This document shows, piece after piece, positions 9,701 through 15,908 of a stretch of DNA of 64,000 nt. The DNA is from Polynucleobacter arcticus (lineage in GTDB: Bacteria > Pseudomonadota > Gammaproteobacteria > Burkholderiales > Burkholderiaceae). The translations under genes and the position numbers were made by a program. The notes under the pieces are model-generated. The model saw nothing but the letters and a program-made list of their open reading frames with translations. It had not been told where the DNA came from and searched no databases. The stretch lies in NCBI RefSeq assembly GCF_013307205.1, contig NZ_CP028940.1, positions 1,223,702 through 1,287,701 of the forward strand. Direction: 5' to 3'. Positions within the stretch are counted from its first letter, which is position 1, and every line of letters starts with the position of its first letter.

Positions 9701-10871
9701 TGTAGAGACGAATACAGATACCATCAGATACCCGTCCGCAGCGCCCTGCCCGTTGATTTGCGGCAGCCTGGGATATGGGCTCGATCTGAAGTTGCTCTAC
9801 TTTATTGCGATAGGAGTAGCGCTTCACTCGAGCTAAACCACTATCCACCACGTACCGAATATTGGGAACCGTTAATGAAGTCTCGGCGACGTTCGTAGTA
9901 AGAATAATGCGCCGCCCATTGCCAGGATTAAAAACGCGCTCTTGTTCAGCAACCGATTGGCGGGCAAATAGGCTAAGTATCTCGGGATGAAATCGTTGTT
10001 GAAGTACGTGATCTTTTCTGAGGACTTCGGCGCAATCCCGGATTTCTCGCTCGCCAGGTAAAAAAACCAATACGTCGCCAGCACCTGATACGCCCTCTCG
10101 CCACACATTGGCAATAGCTTCTGCAACAGCATCTGGAAGCTCTTTCGCTTCCTTGGATTCTTTTTTACCATCTGGCTTAGGATCCGGCTCGAGTGCTTCA
10201 TAGCGCTGCTCTACTGGAAACAGTCTACCGCTCACCTCAATCACCGGGGCAGGTTTGCCATTTAGAGTGAAATGATCAGAAAAACGCTTAGCGTCAATGG
10301 TCGCTGAAGTAATGATCAACTTGAGATCCGGCCGCTTGGGTAGCAGCTGACGCAAATATCCTAAGAGAAAATCGATATTCAGACTACGTTCGTGGGCCTC
10401 ATCAATAATGAGCGTGTCATAGGCGCGTAGCTGCGGGTCGCGCTGTGTCTCCGCCAGCAAAATACCATCGGTCATTAGCTTGATAGAGGCGCCTTGGCTG
10501 GTCTTATCAGCAAAACGGACCTGGTAACCCACGTCCTGACCTATTGGAGAGCCCAGCTCCTGGGCTATTCGCTTAGCAGTGGCTGTAGCGGCAATGCGGC
10601 GGGGCTGAGTATGCCCAATGAGTTTGCCGCCGTTAATGGTGCCCCTACCGAGGTCAAGGCAAATTTTAGGTAACTGAGTTGTTTTACCCGAACCAGTCTC
10701 GCCACAAACAATGATCACTTGATGCGAGCTCAAAGCATCCTTGATGATTTGACGCTGGCCAGATACTGGCAACTCCTCTGGAAAACGAATTTCTAGCCGT
10801 GAGGGGGTGTTGGAAGCAGGCACAGTCACAGGGCTTGCTTTGGGTTTTTGTTGGTTTATAGGCTCTTGCAC
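6789..10871 (-). CDS. hrpA: ATP-dependent RNA helicase HrpA
   Basis: Large DEAH-box helicase of 1,360 aa, close to the E. coli HrpA length (1,300), which rescues stalled ribosomes and acts on mRNA. The Walker A motif GETGSGKTT is at 58-66, DEAH at 157-160, SATI follows, and QRAGRCGR marks motif VI. Downstream come the helicase-associated domain, OB-fold domain and the long C-terminal DUF3418 region seen in HrpA. The start is a GTG at 10869-10871, only 17 bp from the oppositely oriented argA, so its promoter must lie within argA. Confidence 0.95.
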   Translation of the reverse strand: MQEPINQQKPKASPVTVPASNTPSRLEIRFPEELPVSGQRQIIKDALSSHQVIIVCGETGSGKTTQLPKICLDLGRGTINGGKLIGHTQPRRIAATATAKRIAQELGSPIGQDVGYQVRFADKTSQGASIKLMTDGILLAETQRDPQLRAYDTLIIDEAHERSLNIDFLLGYLRQLLPKRPDLKLIITSATIDAKRFSDHFTLNGKPAPVIEVSGRLFPVEQRYEALEPDPKPDGKKESKEAKELPDAVAEAIANVWREGVSGAGDVLVFLPGEREIRDCAEVLRKDHVLQQRFHPEILSLFARQSVAEQERVFNPGNGRRIILTTNVAETSLTVPNIRYVVDSGLARVKRYSYRNKVEQLQIEPISQAAANQRAGRCGRVSDGICIRLYSEQDYLSRPKFTDPEILRSSLAAVLLRMSSLRLPRIQEFPFIDKPLGRAIADGVQLLDELGAIIYDDSTTGDIKDINNSFKLTPTGKQLADLPLDPRIGRMLLAAKEQNALREVTIIASALATQDPRDRPMDQAAAADQAHLQFADERSEFLSFVKLWDWYQDALKHKQSNRQLENLCKSKFLSPRRLREWRDVHSQLHTMLSEKAWKENPSAATYEQVHLSLLTGLLGYVAKKEEDEKSQERGSKTGSYIGARGIRPFIWPGSTIGKKAGAWILAGELQETNRMYARTIAKIEPQWVEKVAAHRLIKSLSEPFWDSRQGEVMAFERGTLYGLPIYHGRRVRYESHNPEEARNLFISQALVQEEIFGRMDTPALIRETEADAKRKYPGSFEFFWHNRRLIKEIEALEHRSRRPDVLVDDDLLFAFYNSRIPKEVFSREGMQAWLKKSSKNQDSSQTHPDVQLRLSKADLMRHEAAGITVDRYPKKMTVGGGELDLTYHFEPGSPKDGVTLVVPLTLLNQVDGRRCDWLVPGMCEEKIHLLLKSLPQKLRRHCIPLPDYAKSFLERMLTDKQFGVGDFLDSLITDIRKERGLEIKRADFRPESLPAHSSMNFRLVDEHGRQLELERNLARLRAEYGETARTAFQAIAQQAVHEELGAIAPGSNAAPASKIHQSSNPSAVKTVEQGGYRSWDFGELPETLEIQKGNRTLFGYPALVDRTESCDLEVFDDLLEARKHHWHGLRRLFALSNKDTLKALQKQLPGIRELGLLFINVGSVDSLIEQILNLAIERAFLGDPLPVNAEQFAERLQAGKPRLALIAQEIARHALAALQAHADLQKKLAQAKAASAAAYTDIQTQVQGLIFEKLISDTPYGQLVHFPRYLKAIAMRIDKLRTNPSRDAQCQKDWESVARPWQKLVQGSRGSAAYAMAEDQVLTDFRWQLEELRVALYAQELKTPTPMSLKRLEKVLASLR

Positions 10872-10886
10872 CCTATAATTTTCTCA
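10851..10886 (+). promoter_or_regulatory. Sigma-70 promoter of argA, predicting a leaderless mRNA
   Basis: TTGGTT (10851-10856), a 17-bp spacer and a perfect TATAAT (10874-10879). The predicted start is A10886, three bases before the argA ATG. The promoter lies inside the 5' end of hrpA. No ribosome site exists before the ATG, which agrees with leaderless translation. Confidence 0.65.
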
Positions 10887-10888
10887 CT

Positions 10889-12253
10889 ATGCCAACAAAT
10901 GCACCAAATCCCGGCTCAAATGCCGAAGAATCCAGCTCCAATTTTCCTTTTGTGGGATGGCTGCGTGATGTTGCGCCCTATATCCATAGCTTTCGCGAGA
11001 AGACCTTTGTCATTGCCTTTGCCGGCGAATTAGCCCAAGAAATTGGTCTCGAGAACCTGATTGAAGATATCGCCATGTTGCACGCCATGGGGATGCGGAT
11101 TGTTTTGGTACATGGCATTCGCCCCCAGATTGAGGAGCAACTCATGCTCCGTAAAATCAAAAGTCAGTTTGGTCAGAGCGCGATGCACAGCTACCGGATC
11201 ACCGATGCTGCTGCACTAGAGTGCGTCAAAGAAGCTGCTGGCGAATTGCGCTTAGACATCGAAGCTGCATTTAGTCGCGGACTACCCAATACGCCAATGG
11301 CTGGATCACGTATCTCCGTGATCTCAGGCAACTTTATTACTGCGATGCCAGTGGGTGTAGTGGAAGGAATCGACTATATCCATACCGGCTTAGTACGCAA
11401 AGTGGACTCCACCTCAATAAAGCTCTCTCTCGATAGCAATAAGATTGTGTTGCTCTCACCTTTAGGCTTCTCGCCGACGGGTCAGGCATTTAATCTGGCT
11501 TTTGAAGATGTTGCTGCATCTACTGCTGCAGCCTTGAAAGCGGATAAGCTGATTTTCTTGAGTCCCTATACAGGCTTGAAAGACGAAGAAGGCGATTTCA
11601 TCACTGAACTCTCCATGCCACAGCTTCATGAATATGTTGCCCAACATCCGGAACTAGATATTGGTATGAAGGGTTTACTCAACATCTCCGGTAGAGCCAT
11701 TCGTGCAGGTGTGAGTCGTGTGCACTTTTTACCTTGTAATCAAGATGGCGCCCTGCTAGAGGAGCTCTTTACCCATGATGGTATTGGCATGATGCTAGCT
11801 TCATCAGATATTGAGAACTTGCGCGAAGCAAGTCAAGATGACGTTGGTGGTATCTTGCAGTTAACTAGCCCTCTTGAAGAAGAAGGCATTTTGGCCGCAC
11901 GTGGTCAAGACGTGATTGAGCGTGACATTCATCGCTTCTCTGTGATTGAGCATGATCGAGTTCTCTTCGGCTGCGCAGCCCTCTTCCCCTTCCCCAATGG
12001 TGTAGGCGAGCTTGCATGTTTAGCAGTCGATCCAGATGTACAAGGTTCGGGAGATGGAGAGCGTTTACTCAAACGTGTGGAGATGCGCGCTAAACGCGAA
12101 GGCATCAAGAAGCTGTTCGTTTTAACTACTAGAACAGAGCATTGGTTTTTAAAGCGTGGCTTTAAACGTGCGTCCGTAGACGATCTTCCTGAGGAAAGAA
12201 AGCAGATTTATAACTGGGACCGTAAGTCAATGGTTCTTACTAAAGATCTATAA
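10889..12253 (+). CDS. argA: Amino-acid N-acetyltransferase (N-acetylglutamate synthase)
   Basis: First step of arginine synthesis: acetyl-CoA plus glutamate to N-acetylglutamate. Length 454 aa matches the classic ArgA layout: an amino-acid-kinase domain (about 35-300; contains VLVHGIRPQIE) that binds arginine for feedback inhibition, then a GNAT acetyltransferase domain (about 310-450; acetyl-CoA loop around DVQGSGDGERLL). The N-terminus is about 20 residues longer than in E. coli. The ATG lacks a ribosome site; a GTG at codon 22 is an alternative but also lacks one. Confidence 0.95.
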   Translation: MPTNAPNPGSNAEESSSNFPFVGWLRDVAPYIHSFREKTFVIAFAGELAQEIGLENLIEDIAMLHAMGMRIVLVHGIRPQIEEQLMLRKIKSQFGQSAMHSYRITDAAALECVKEAAGELRLDIEAAFSRGLPNTPMAGSRISVISGNFITAMPVGVVEGIDYIHTGLVRKVDSTSIKLSLDSNKIVLLSPLGFSPTGQAFNLAFEDVAASTAAALKADKLIFLSPYTGLKDEEGDFITELSMPQLHEYVAQHPELDIGMKGLLNISGRAIRAGVSRVHFLPCNQDGALLEELFTHDGIGMMLASSDIENLREASQDDVGGILQLTSPLEEEGILAARGQDVIERDIHRFSVIEHDRVLFGCAALFPFPNGVGELACLAVDPDVQGSGDGERLLKRVEMRAKREGIKKLFVLTTRTEHWFLKRGFKRASVDDLPEERKQIYNWDRKSMVLTKDL

Positions 12254-12317
12254 GTCTTTTTAGCTTTCTTTGGATTACATTATTTTTTTAGTACACCGTA
12301 TTTGAAAGGCATCACAA

Positions 12318-12590
12318 ATGGCACGCATGGTTCAATGTATCAAACTTAATAAAGAAGCGGAGGGCATGGACTTTGCTCCCCTCCCAGGCGACCTTGGTAA
12401 AAAGATTTGGAATCAAGTTTCCAAGCAGGCCTGGGCCGATTGGCTGAAGCATCAAACAATGCTGATTAATGAAAATCGACTCAACATGGCTGATCCTCGC
12501 GCTCGTCAATACCTTTTAAAGCAAGTGGAAAAATACTTCTTTGAAGGTGGTGCAGATATGGCTCAGGGCTACGTACCGCCAACTGAGTAA
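12318..12590 (+). CDS. yggX: Fe(2+)-trafficking / oxidative damage protection protein YggX
   Basis: Small protein of 90 aa, the usual length. It begins [17 protein letters not shown], with the conserved Cys7 and the family's KLxKEAEGLD-type start, and has the [16 protein letters not shown] motif. Known members protect Fe-S enzymes from oxidation and take part in iron handling in the cytoplasm. It follows argA by 64 bp and may be cotranscribed. A separate promoter for a small RNA begins 17 bp after its stop. Confidence 0.95.
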   Translation: MARMVQCIKLNKEAEGMDFAPLPGDLGKKIWNQVSKQAWADWLKHQTMLINENRLNMADPRARQYLLKQVEKYFFEGGADMAQGYVPPTE

Positions 12591-12607
12591 ATATTTTCTC
12601 CCACCCC

Positions 12608-12636
12608 TTGACGACGACTTTGCAGGGGAATAGGAT
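12608..12636 (+). promoter_or_regulatory. Sigma-70 promoter of a small RNA
   Basis: TTGACG (12608-12613), exactly 17 bp spacer, TAGGAT (12631-12636). The predicted start is near 12641-12643. No open reading frame of note follows on this strand. Confidence 0.65.
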
Positions 12637-12640
12637 AAAG

Positions 12641-12810
12641 ATGTAGTTAGTCAGCTCTTGTGGCCAGCTACATTGGCGAAAGCCACTACACGTAAGCATA
12701 TCTATATGCTTATCGGGCACTAGGAACTTAATCCCTTCCTTATGCTCCCGCCATGATCAACATGGCAAACAAACCCGATGGATCAGCTCGCTGACCCGTC
12801 GGGTTTTTTA
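12641..12810 (+). ncRNA. Candidate structured small RNA between yggX and rpiA
   Basis: About 170 nt bounded by a good promoter and a terminator, without a credible ORF. Several hairpins are visible: ATGTAG/CTACAT enclosing an inner arm (12641-12673); TGGC-GAAA-GCCA, a GNRA-capped hairpin (12674-12685); a perfect 8-bp arm TAAGCATA/TATGCTTA with a TCTA loop (12693-12712); a longer imperfect arm from GGGCAC to GCTCCC (12715-12748); and a perfect 6-bp arm GCCATG/CATGGC (12750-12766). It does not show the tmRNA, RNase P, SRP or 6S signature sequences. A 3'-UTR-derived role or a lineage-specific sRNA is possible. Confidence 0.55.
12772..12810 (+). terminator. Rho-independent terminator of the small RNA, possibly also serving rpiA
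   Basis: Outer stem ACCCGA/TCGGGT with a small inner stem TCAG/CTGA, followed by six T on the plus strand. On the minus strand the matching side ends in a T-rich run after rpiA, so it may act in both directions between the convergent units. Confidence 0.75.
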
Positions 12811-12811
12811 A

Positions 12812-13522
12812 TTAGAAAGTCACCCTGCTCAAGCCCGAGGGATTGCTTACTAGCAGAATGTCGGCCTTCTCTTTAGCAAATAAGCCAACGGTAATCACGC
12901 CAGCAATTTGATTCACTTGAGCTTCGAGCGCTAGTGGATTGGCAATCTGCAAGCCGGAGACATCCAGAATCCATCCGCCGTTATCGGTTACAAAAGGCTG
13001 ACTCGGAGTTTGGCCTAAATCAAGGTTGGTTTCTTTTGCGACTCGAAGACTTATAGTACCGCCCAGCTTTGCCAGCTCTTGAGCAACGATTCCCTTAGAC
13101 AGGGGAATAATCTCCACCGGCAAGGCAAAGTTGCCTAATACGGGAACCTGCTTAGAAGCATCGCAAATGCAGATAAATTGCTTTGCCATTGAGGCAATGA
13201 TTTTCTCTCGGGTCAAGGCGCCACCACCACCTTTGATCATATGACCGGCAGGATCGATTTCATCAGCACCATCAACATAGACAGGCAATTCCTGAACATC
13301 GTTGGGGTCTAAGACCTTAAAACCGTGCTTTAACAGGCGTTCAGTAGTGGCATTAGAGCTAGAGACGGTTCCAAAAAAATGTGCTTTATGAGGTGCTAGA
13401 GCATCAATAAAGTAATTAACGGTAGATCCCGTACCGATACCCAAAACCTGACCAGCAGGTAATTTCAATACCTCATCACGGGCTGCCTCTCCCACTAATT
13501 GCTTTAATTGATCTTGATTCAT
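12812..13522 (-). CDS. rpiA: Ribose-5-phosphate isomerase A
   Basis: Interconverts ribose-5-phosphate and ribulose-5-phosphate in the pentose phosphate pathway. Length 236 aa is near the family norm. Signature stretches are GIGTGSTVNYFI near residue 27-38 (phosphate loop), DGADEIDP (catalytic Asp/Glu) and KGGGGALTREK. It is divergent from tal, another enzyme of the same pathway, across a 109-bp gap that contains a 12-bp palindrome. Confidence 0.97.
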   Translation of the reverse strand: MNQDQLKQLVGEAARDEVLKLPAGQVLGIGTGSTVNYFIDALAPHKAHFFGTVSSSNATTERLLKHGFKVLDPNDVQELPVYVDGADEIDPAGHMIKGGGGALTREKIIASMAKQFICICDASKQVPVLGNFALPVEIIPLSKGIVAQELAKLGGTISLRVAKETNLDLGQTPSQPFVTDNGGWILDVSGLQIANPLALEAQVNQIAGVITVGLFAKEKADILLVSNPSGLSRVTF

Positions 13523-13572
13523 GATCTGACTGACTGCCTTTGCCTGTTCTGGAACGGTGTTATTGATGCATC

Positions 13573-13584
13573 TATCATATGATA
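13573..13584. promoter_or_regulatory. 12-bp perfect palindrome in the rpiA-tal divergent region
   Basis: TATCATATGATA lies near the middle of the 109-bp gap between rpiA and tal. It could be an operator for shared control of the two pentose phosphate genes. It is short and AT-rich, so chance is a fair alternative. Confidence 0.3.
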
Positions 13585-13631
13585 TTCAAATTAAGACAAC
13601 ATTAATCCATCCAGGTCAGTAAAAGACTCTT

Positions 13632-14618
13632 ATGAACGCTACCGCTTCTGCACTCAGCCAACTCCAACAACTCAAGCAACTGACTACCGTTGTGGCCGAC
13701 ACCGGCGACTTTGAGCGTATGCAGGAATACCAGCCTCAGGATGCCACCACCAATCCCTCTTTAATACTCAAGGCTGCCCAGCAAGCCAATTACCAAAACT
13801 TAGTCAATCAAGTTAAAGCAGCGCATCCTGGTATGAAACCGGTAGATTTGATTGACTACATCCTTGTTGCCTTTGGACTCGAAATTTTGAAGATCGTTCC
13901 AGGAAGAGTGTCTACCGAGGTCGATGCCCGCCTCTCCTTTGATACCCAAGCAACCATCCACAAAGCGAAGCACCTCATCTCCCTTTATGAATCTCATGGC
14001 ATTGATCGTCAGCGCATCTTAATTAAATTAGCCGGAACGTGGGAAGGCATACAGGCGGCTAAGGCTTTAGAAGCCCAAGGCATCCATTGCAATATGACTT
14101 TGCTCTTCTCCTTAGTGCAAGCAGCAGCCTGTGGCGCAGTCAATGCAAAACTCATTTCACCATTCGTGGGGCGTATTACTGACTGGTACAAAGCCAAGCT
14201 GGGAAGCAATTGGAGTGACACAGCTAACGGTGGAGCAGATGATCCTGGAGTAAGCTCCGTAAAACGAATTTTCCACTACTACAAACACTTTGGTATCGCC
14301 ACTGAAATCATGGGTGCTAGCTTCCGTAGTACTAGTCAGGTATTAGAGTTAGCAGGGTGTGACTTACTGACCATCAGCCCGGAGCTTTTAGGGGAGCTCC
14401 AGATGAGTACGGATATAGTTCAACAGAAGCTTAATGCCAGTAGCGCCGTAAGCACCACAAGTACTTTCACAGATGAAAACATCTCACCACTAAAGTTAGA
14501 TGAATCTAGTTTCAGACTGCAACTCAATAATGACGCTATGGCTACAGAGAAGTTAGCCGAAGGAATTCGTAATTTTTGTATCGATACTGAAAAGCTAGAA
14601 GCACTCTTAAGTCAGTAA
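13632..14618 (+). CDS. tal: Transaldolase
   Basis: Transfers dihydroxyacetone units in the non-oxidative pentose phosphate pathway. Length 328 aa matches the TalB class (subfamily 1). The motif [20 protein letters not shown] is at 23-42 and the Schiff-base lysine is Lys132 in [11 protein letters not shown], the same number as in E. coli TalB. A C-terminal tail after residue 300 is ordinary. Divergent from rpiA; trxC follows after 28 bp. Confidence 0.97.
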   Translation: MNATASALSQLQQLKQLTTVVADTGDFERMQEYQPQDATTNPSLILKAAQQANYQNLVNQVKAAHPGMKPVDLIDYILVAFGLEILKIVPGRVSTEVDARLSFDTQATIHKAKHLISLYESHGIDRQRILIKLAGTWEGIQAAKALEAQGIHCNMTLLFSLVQAAACGAVNAKLISPFVGRITDWYKAKLGSNWSDTANGGADDPGVSSVKRIFHYYKHFGIATEIMGASFRSTSQVLELAGCDLLTISPELLGELQMSTDIVQQKLNASSAVSTTSTFTDENISPLKLDESSFRLQLNNDAMATEKLAEGIRNFCIDTEKLEALLSQ

Positions 14619-14646
14619 GCAACCATCAGCCTGCGAAGGAATTCAG

Positions 14647-15069
14647 ATGATTATTCATTGTCCACATTGCAACAAAGGGAACCGTGTTCCGACTGAGAAG
14701 ATCAATCAGAGCCCCAGCTGCGGAGCCTGTAAACAAGAGCTTCTCACGTTACCAATCAATGCCAATGCCAATAACTTTAGCGAATTGGTGACACAAACTG
14801 TCATGCCAGTCATTGTCGATTTTTGGGCGCCTTGGTGCGGGCCATGCAAAATGTTTGGGCCCACTTTTCAGGCAAGTGCCATTACTCATGCGAATCAAGT
14901 GCTGCATGTCAAAGTCAATACCGAGTCTGAACAAGGGCTTGGGGCACAATTCAATATCCGCTCGATCCCTACCCTTGCTGGATTTAAGCATGGCAAAGAG
15001 GTGCACCGTGTTAGTGGTGCTCTGCCACCAGCGCAGCTAGAACAGTTTGTGCAACAACTGCTTTCCTAG
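14647..15069 (+). CDS. trxC: Thioredoxin 2 (TrxC type, zinc-binding)
   Basis: Cytoplasmic disulfide reductase of 140 aa. The N-terminal zinc ribbon has C5-x2-C8 and C25-x2-C28, which separates TrxC from TrxA. The thioredoxin fold carries the active site WCGPCK with Cys64 and Cys67 and the cis-Pro loop RSIPT. It lies 28 bp after tal and is probably cotranscribed. Start ATG has a GAAGGAA ribosome site. Confidence 0.95.
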   Translation: MIIHCPHCNKGNRVPTEKINQSPSCGACKQELLTLPINANANNFSELVTQTVMPVIVDFWAPWCGPCKMFGPTFQASAITHANQVLHVKVNTESEQGLGAQFNIRSIPTLAGFKHGKEVHRVSGALPPAQLEQFVQQLLS

Positions 15070-15082
15070 AGAGGTGAGATTG

Positions 15083-15134
15083 CTTACTTAGGCCCTTTAT
15101 TTAGGCTCCTTATTTAGACTCCTTATTTAGACTC
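15083..15134. repeat. Four 13-bp tandem repeats over the rlmB stop codon
   Basis: Units on the plus strand run 15083-15095, 15096-15108, 15109-15121 and 15122-15134. The last two are identical (CTTATTTAGACTC) and the others differ by two or three bases. On the minus strand each unit contains a TAA, so the stop codon of rlmB has been duplicated. It fills the gap between trxC and rlmB. Confidence 0.85.
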
Positions 15135-15878
15135 TTTAGCTAATCGCTGCCTTAGCGCCTCATACAAGCAGACGCCACTGGCAACAGAAACATTAAGGCT
15201 TTCAACAACACCCTTCATCGGAATGCGAACTAATTCATCGCAGTTCTCACGAGTCAAGCGGCGCATGCCCTCGCCCTCTGCACCCATCACAATGCCAATC
15301 GGGCCAGTGAGATCAATGTCGTAAATCGATTTTTCTGCTTCATCATCAGTACCAATTAGCCAAACACCCGCCTCTTGCATCTCCTTCATGCTACGAACCA
15401 GATTGGTTACTGTAATCACTGGCATTACTTCAGATGCACCACTAGACACCTTGCTCACAGTGGCATTAATAGAGGCAGAGCGGTCCTTAGGAATGACGAC
15501 AGCGTCTACACCAGCGCCATCGGCTACACGTAAACAGGCACCAAAGTTGTGAGGGTCTGTTACGCCATCAAGCACCAAGAACATCACCTTAGCTTGATTG
15601 CCTTCAGCATCCTCTACGACCTCTGTAATAGTACGTGCGATGGTCATTTTTTCAGCCAGCGCTACCACGCCTTGATGACGATCATGGCCAGCCAGCTTAT
15701 GGAGACGCTCAGCATCAGCTGCATGCAATCGCTCTCCAAGCGCTTCTTCAGCCTGCTTTAAGAAATCACCCATACGACGATCACGCCGACTGGGGTCAAA
15801 GTACACTGACTTCAGACTGTCTGCATCCACACGTAAGCGCGCTTGTACCGCATGAAAACCCACTAATATTTGCTTCAT
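15123..15878 (-). CDS. rlmB: 23S rRNA (guanosine-2'-O-)-methyltransferase RlmB
   Basis: SpoU/TrmH-family methylase that modifies G2251 of 23S rRNA. Length 251 aa matches. The three SPOUT motifs are seen: [31 protein letters not shown] and [15 protein letters not shown], which make the knotted SAM site. The N-terminal substrate-binding domain covers about 1-85. Next to rnr (30-bp gap, same strand), an arrangement common in proteobacteria. Its stop lies in the 13-bp repeat array. Confidence 0.96.
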   Translation of the reverse strand: MKQILVGFHAVQARLRVDADSLKSVYFDPSRRDRRMGDFLKQAEEALGERLHAADAERLHKLAGHDRHQGVVALAEKMTIARTITEVVEDAEGNQAKVMFLVLDGVTDPHNFGACLRVADGAGVDAVVIPKDRSASINATVSKVSSGASEVMPVITVTNLVRSMKEMQEAGVWLIGTDDEAEKSIYDIDLTGPIGIVMGAEGEGMRRLTRENCDELVRIPMKGVVESLNVSVASGVCLYEALRQRLAKESK

Positions 15879-15908
15879 TTTTTCTTTATCTCGATTCTGT
15901 ATTGCTAA

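Noticed and set aside
9872..10201. 109-aa same-strand frame within hrpA
   Set aside because: Lies in another frame inside the helicase core, which is intact.
12481..12720. 79-codon minus-strand frame over the small RNA region
   Set aside because: Overlaps yggX, lacks a ribosome site and has no recognisable protein features; the hairpins and promoter explain the sequence better.
12641..12810. Identity as 6S RNA
   Set aside because: The conserved terminal stem and open-bubble promoter mimic of 6S RNA are not present; several separate hairpins are seen instead.
15083..15134. CRISPR-like array
   Set aside because: Units are 13 bp and directly adjacent, without spacers; it is a simple tandem repeat. 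No CRISPR array or cas gene was seen anywhere.
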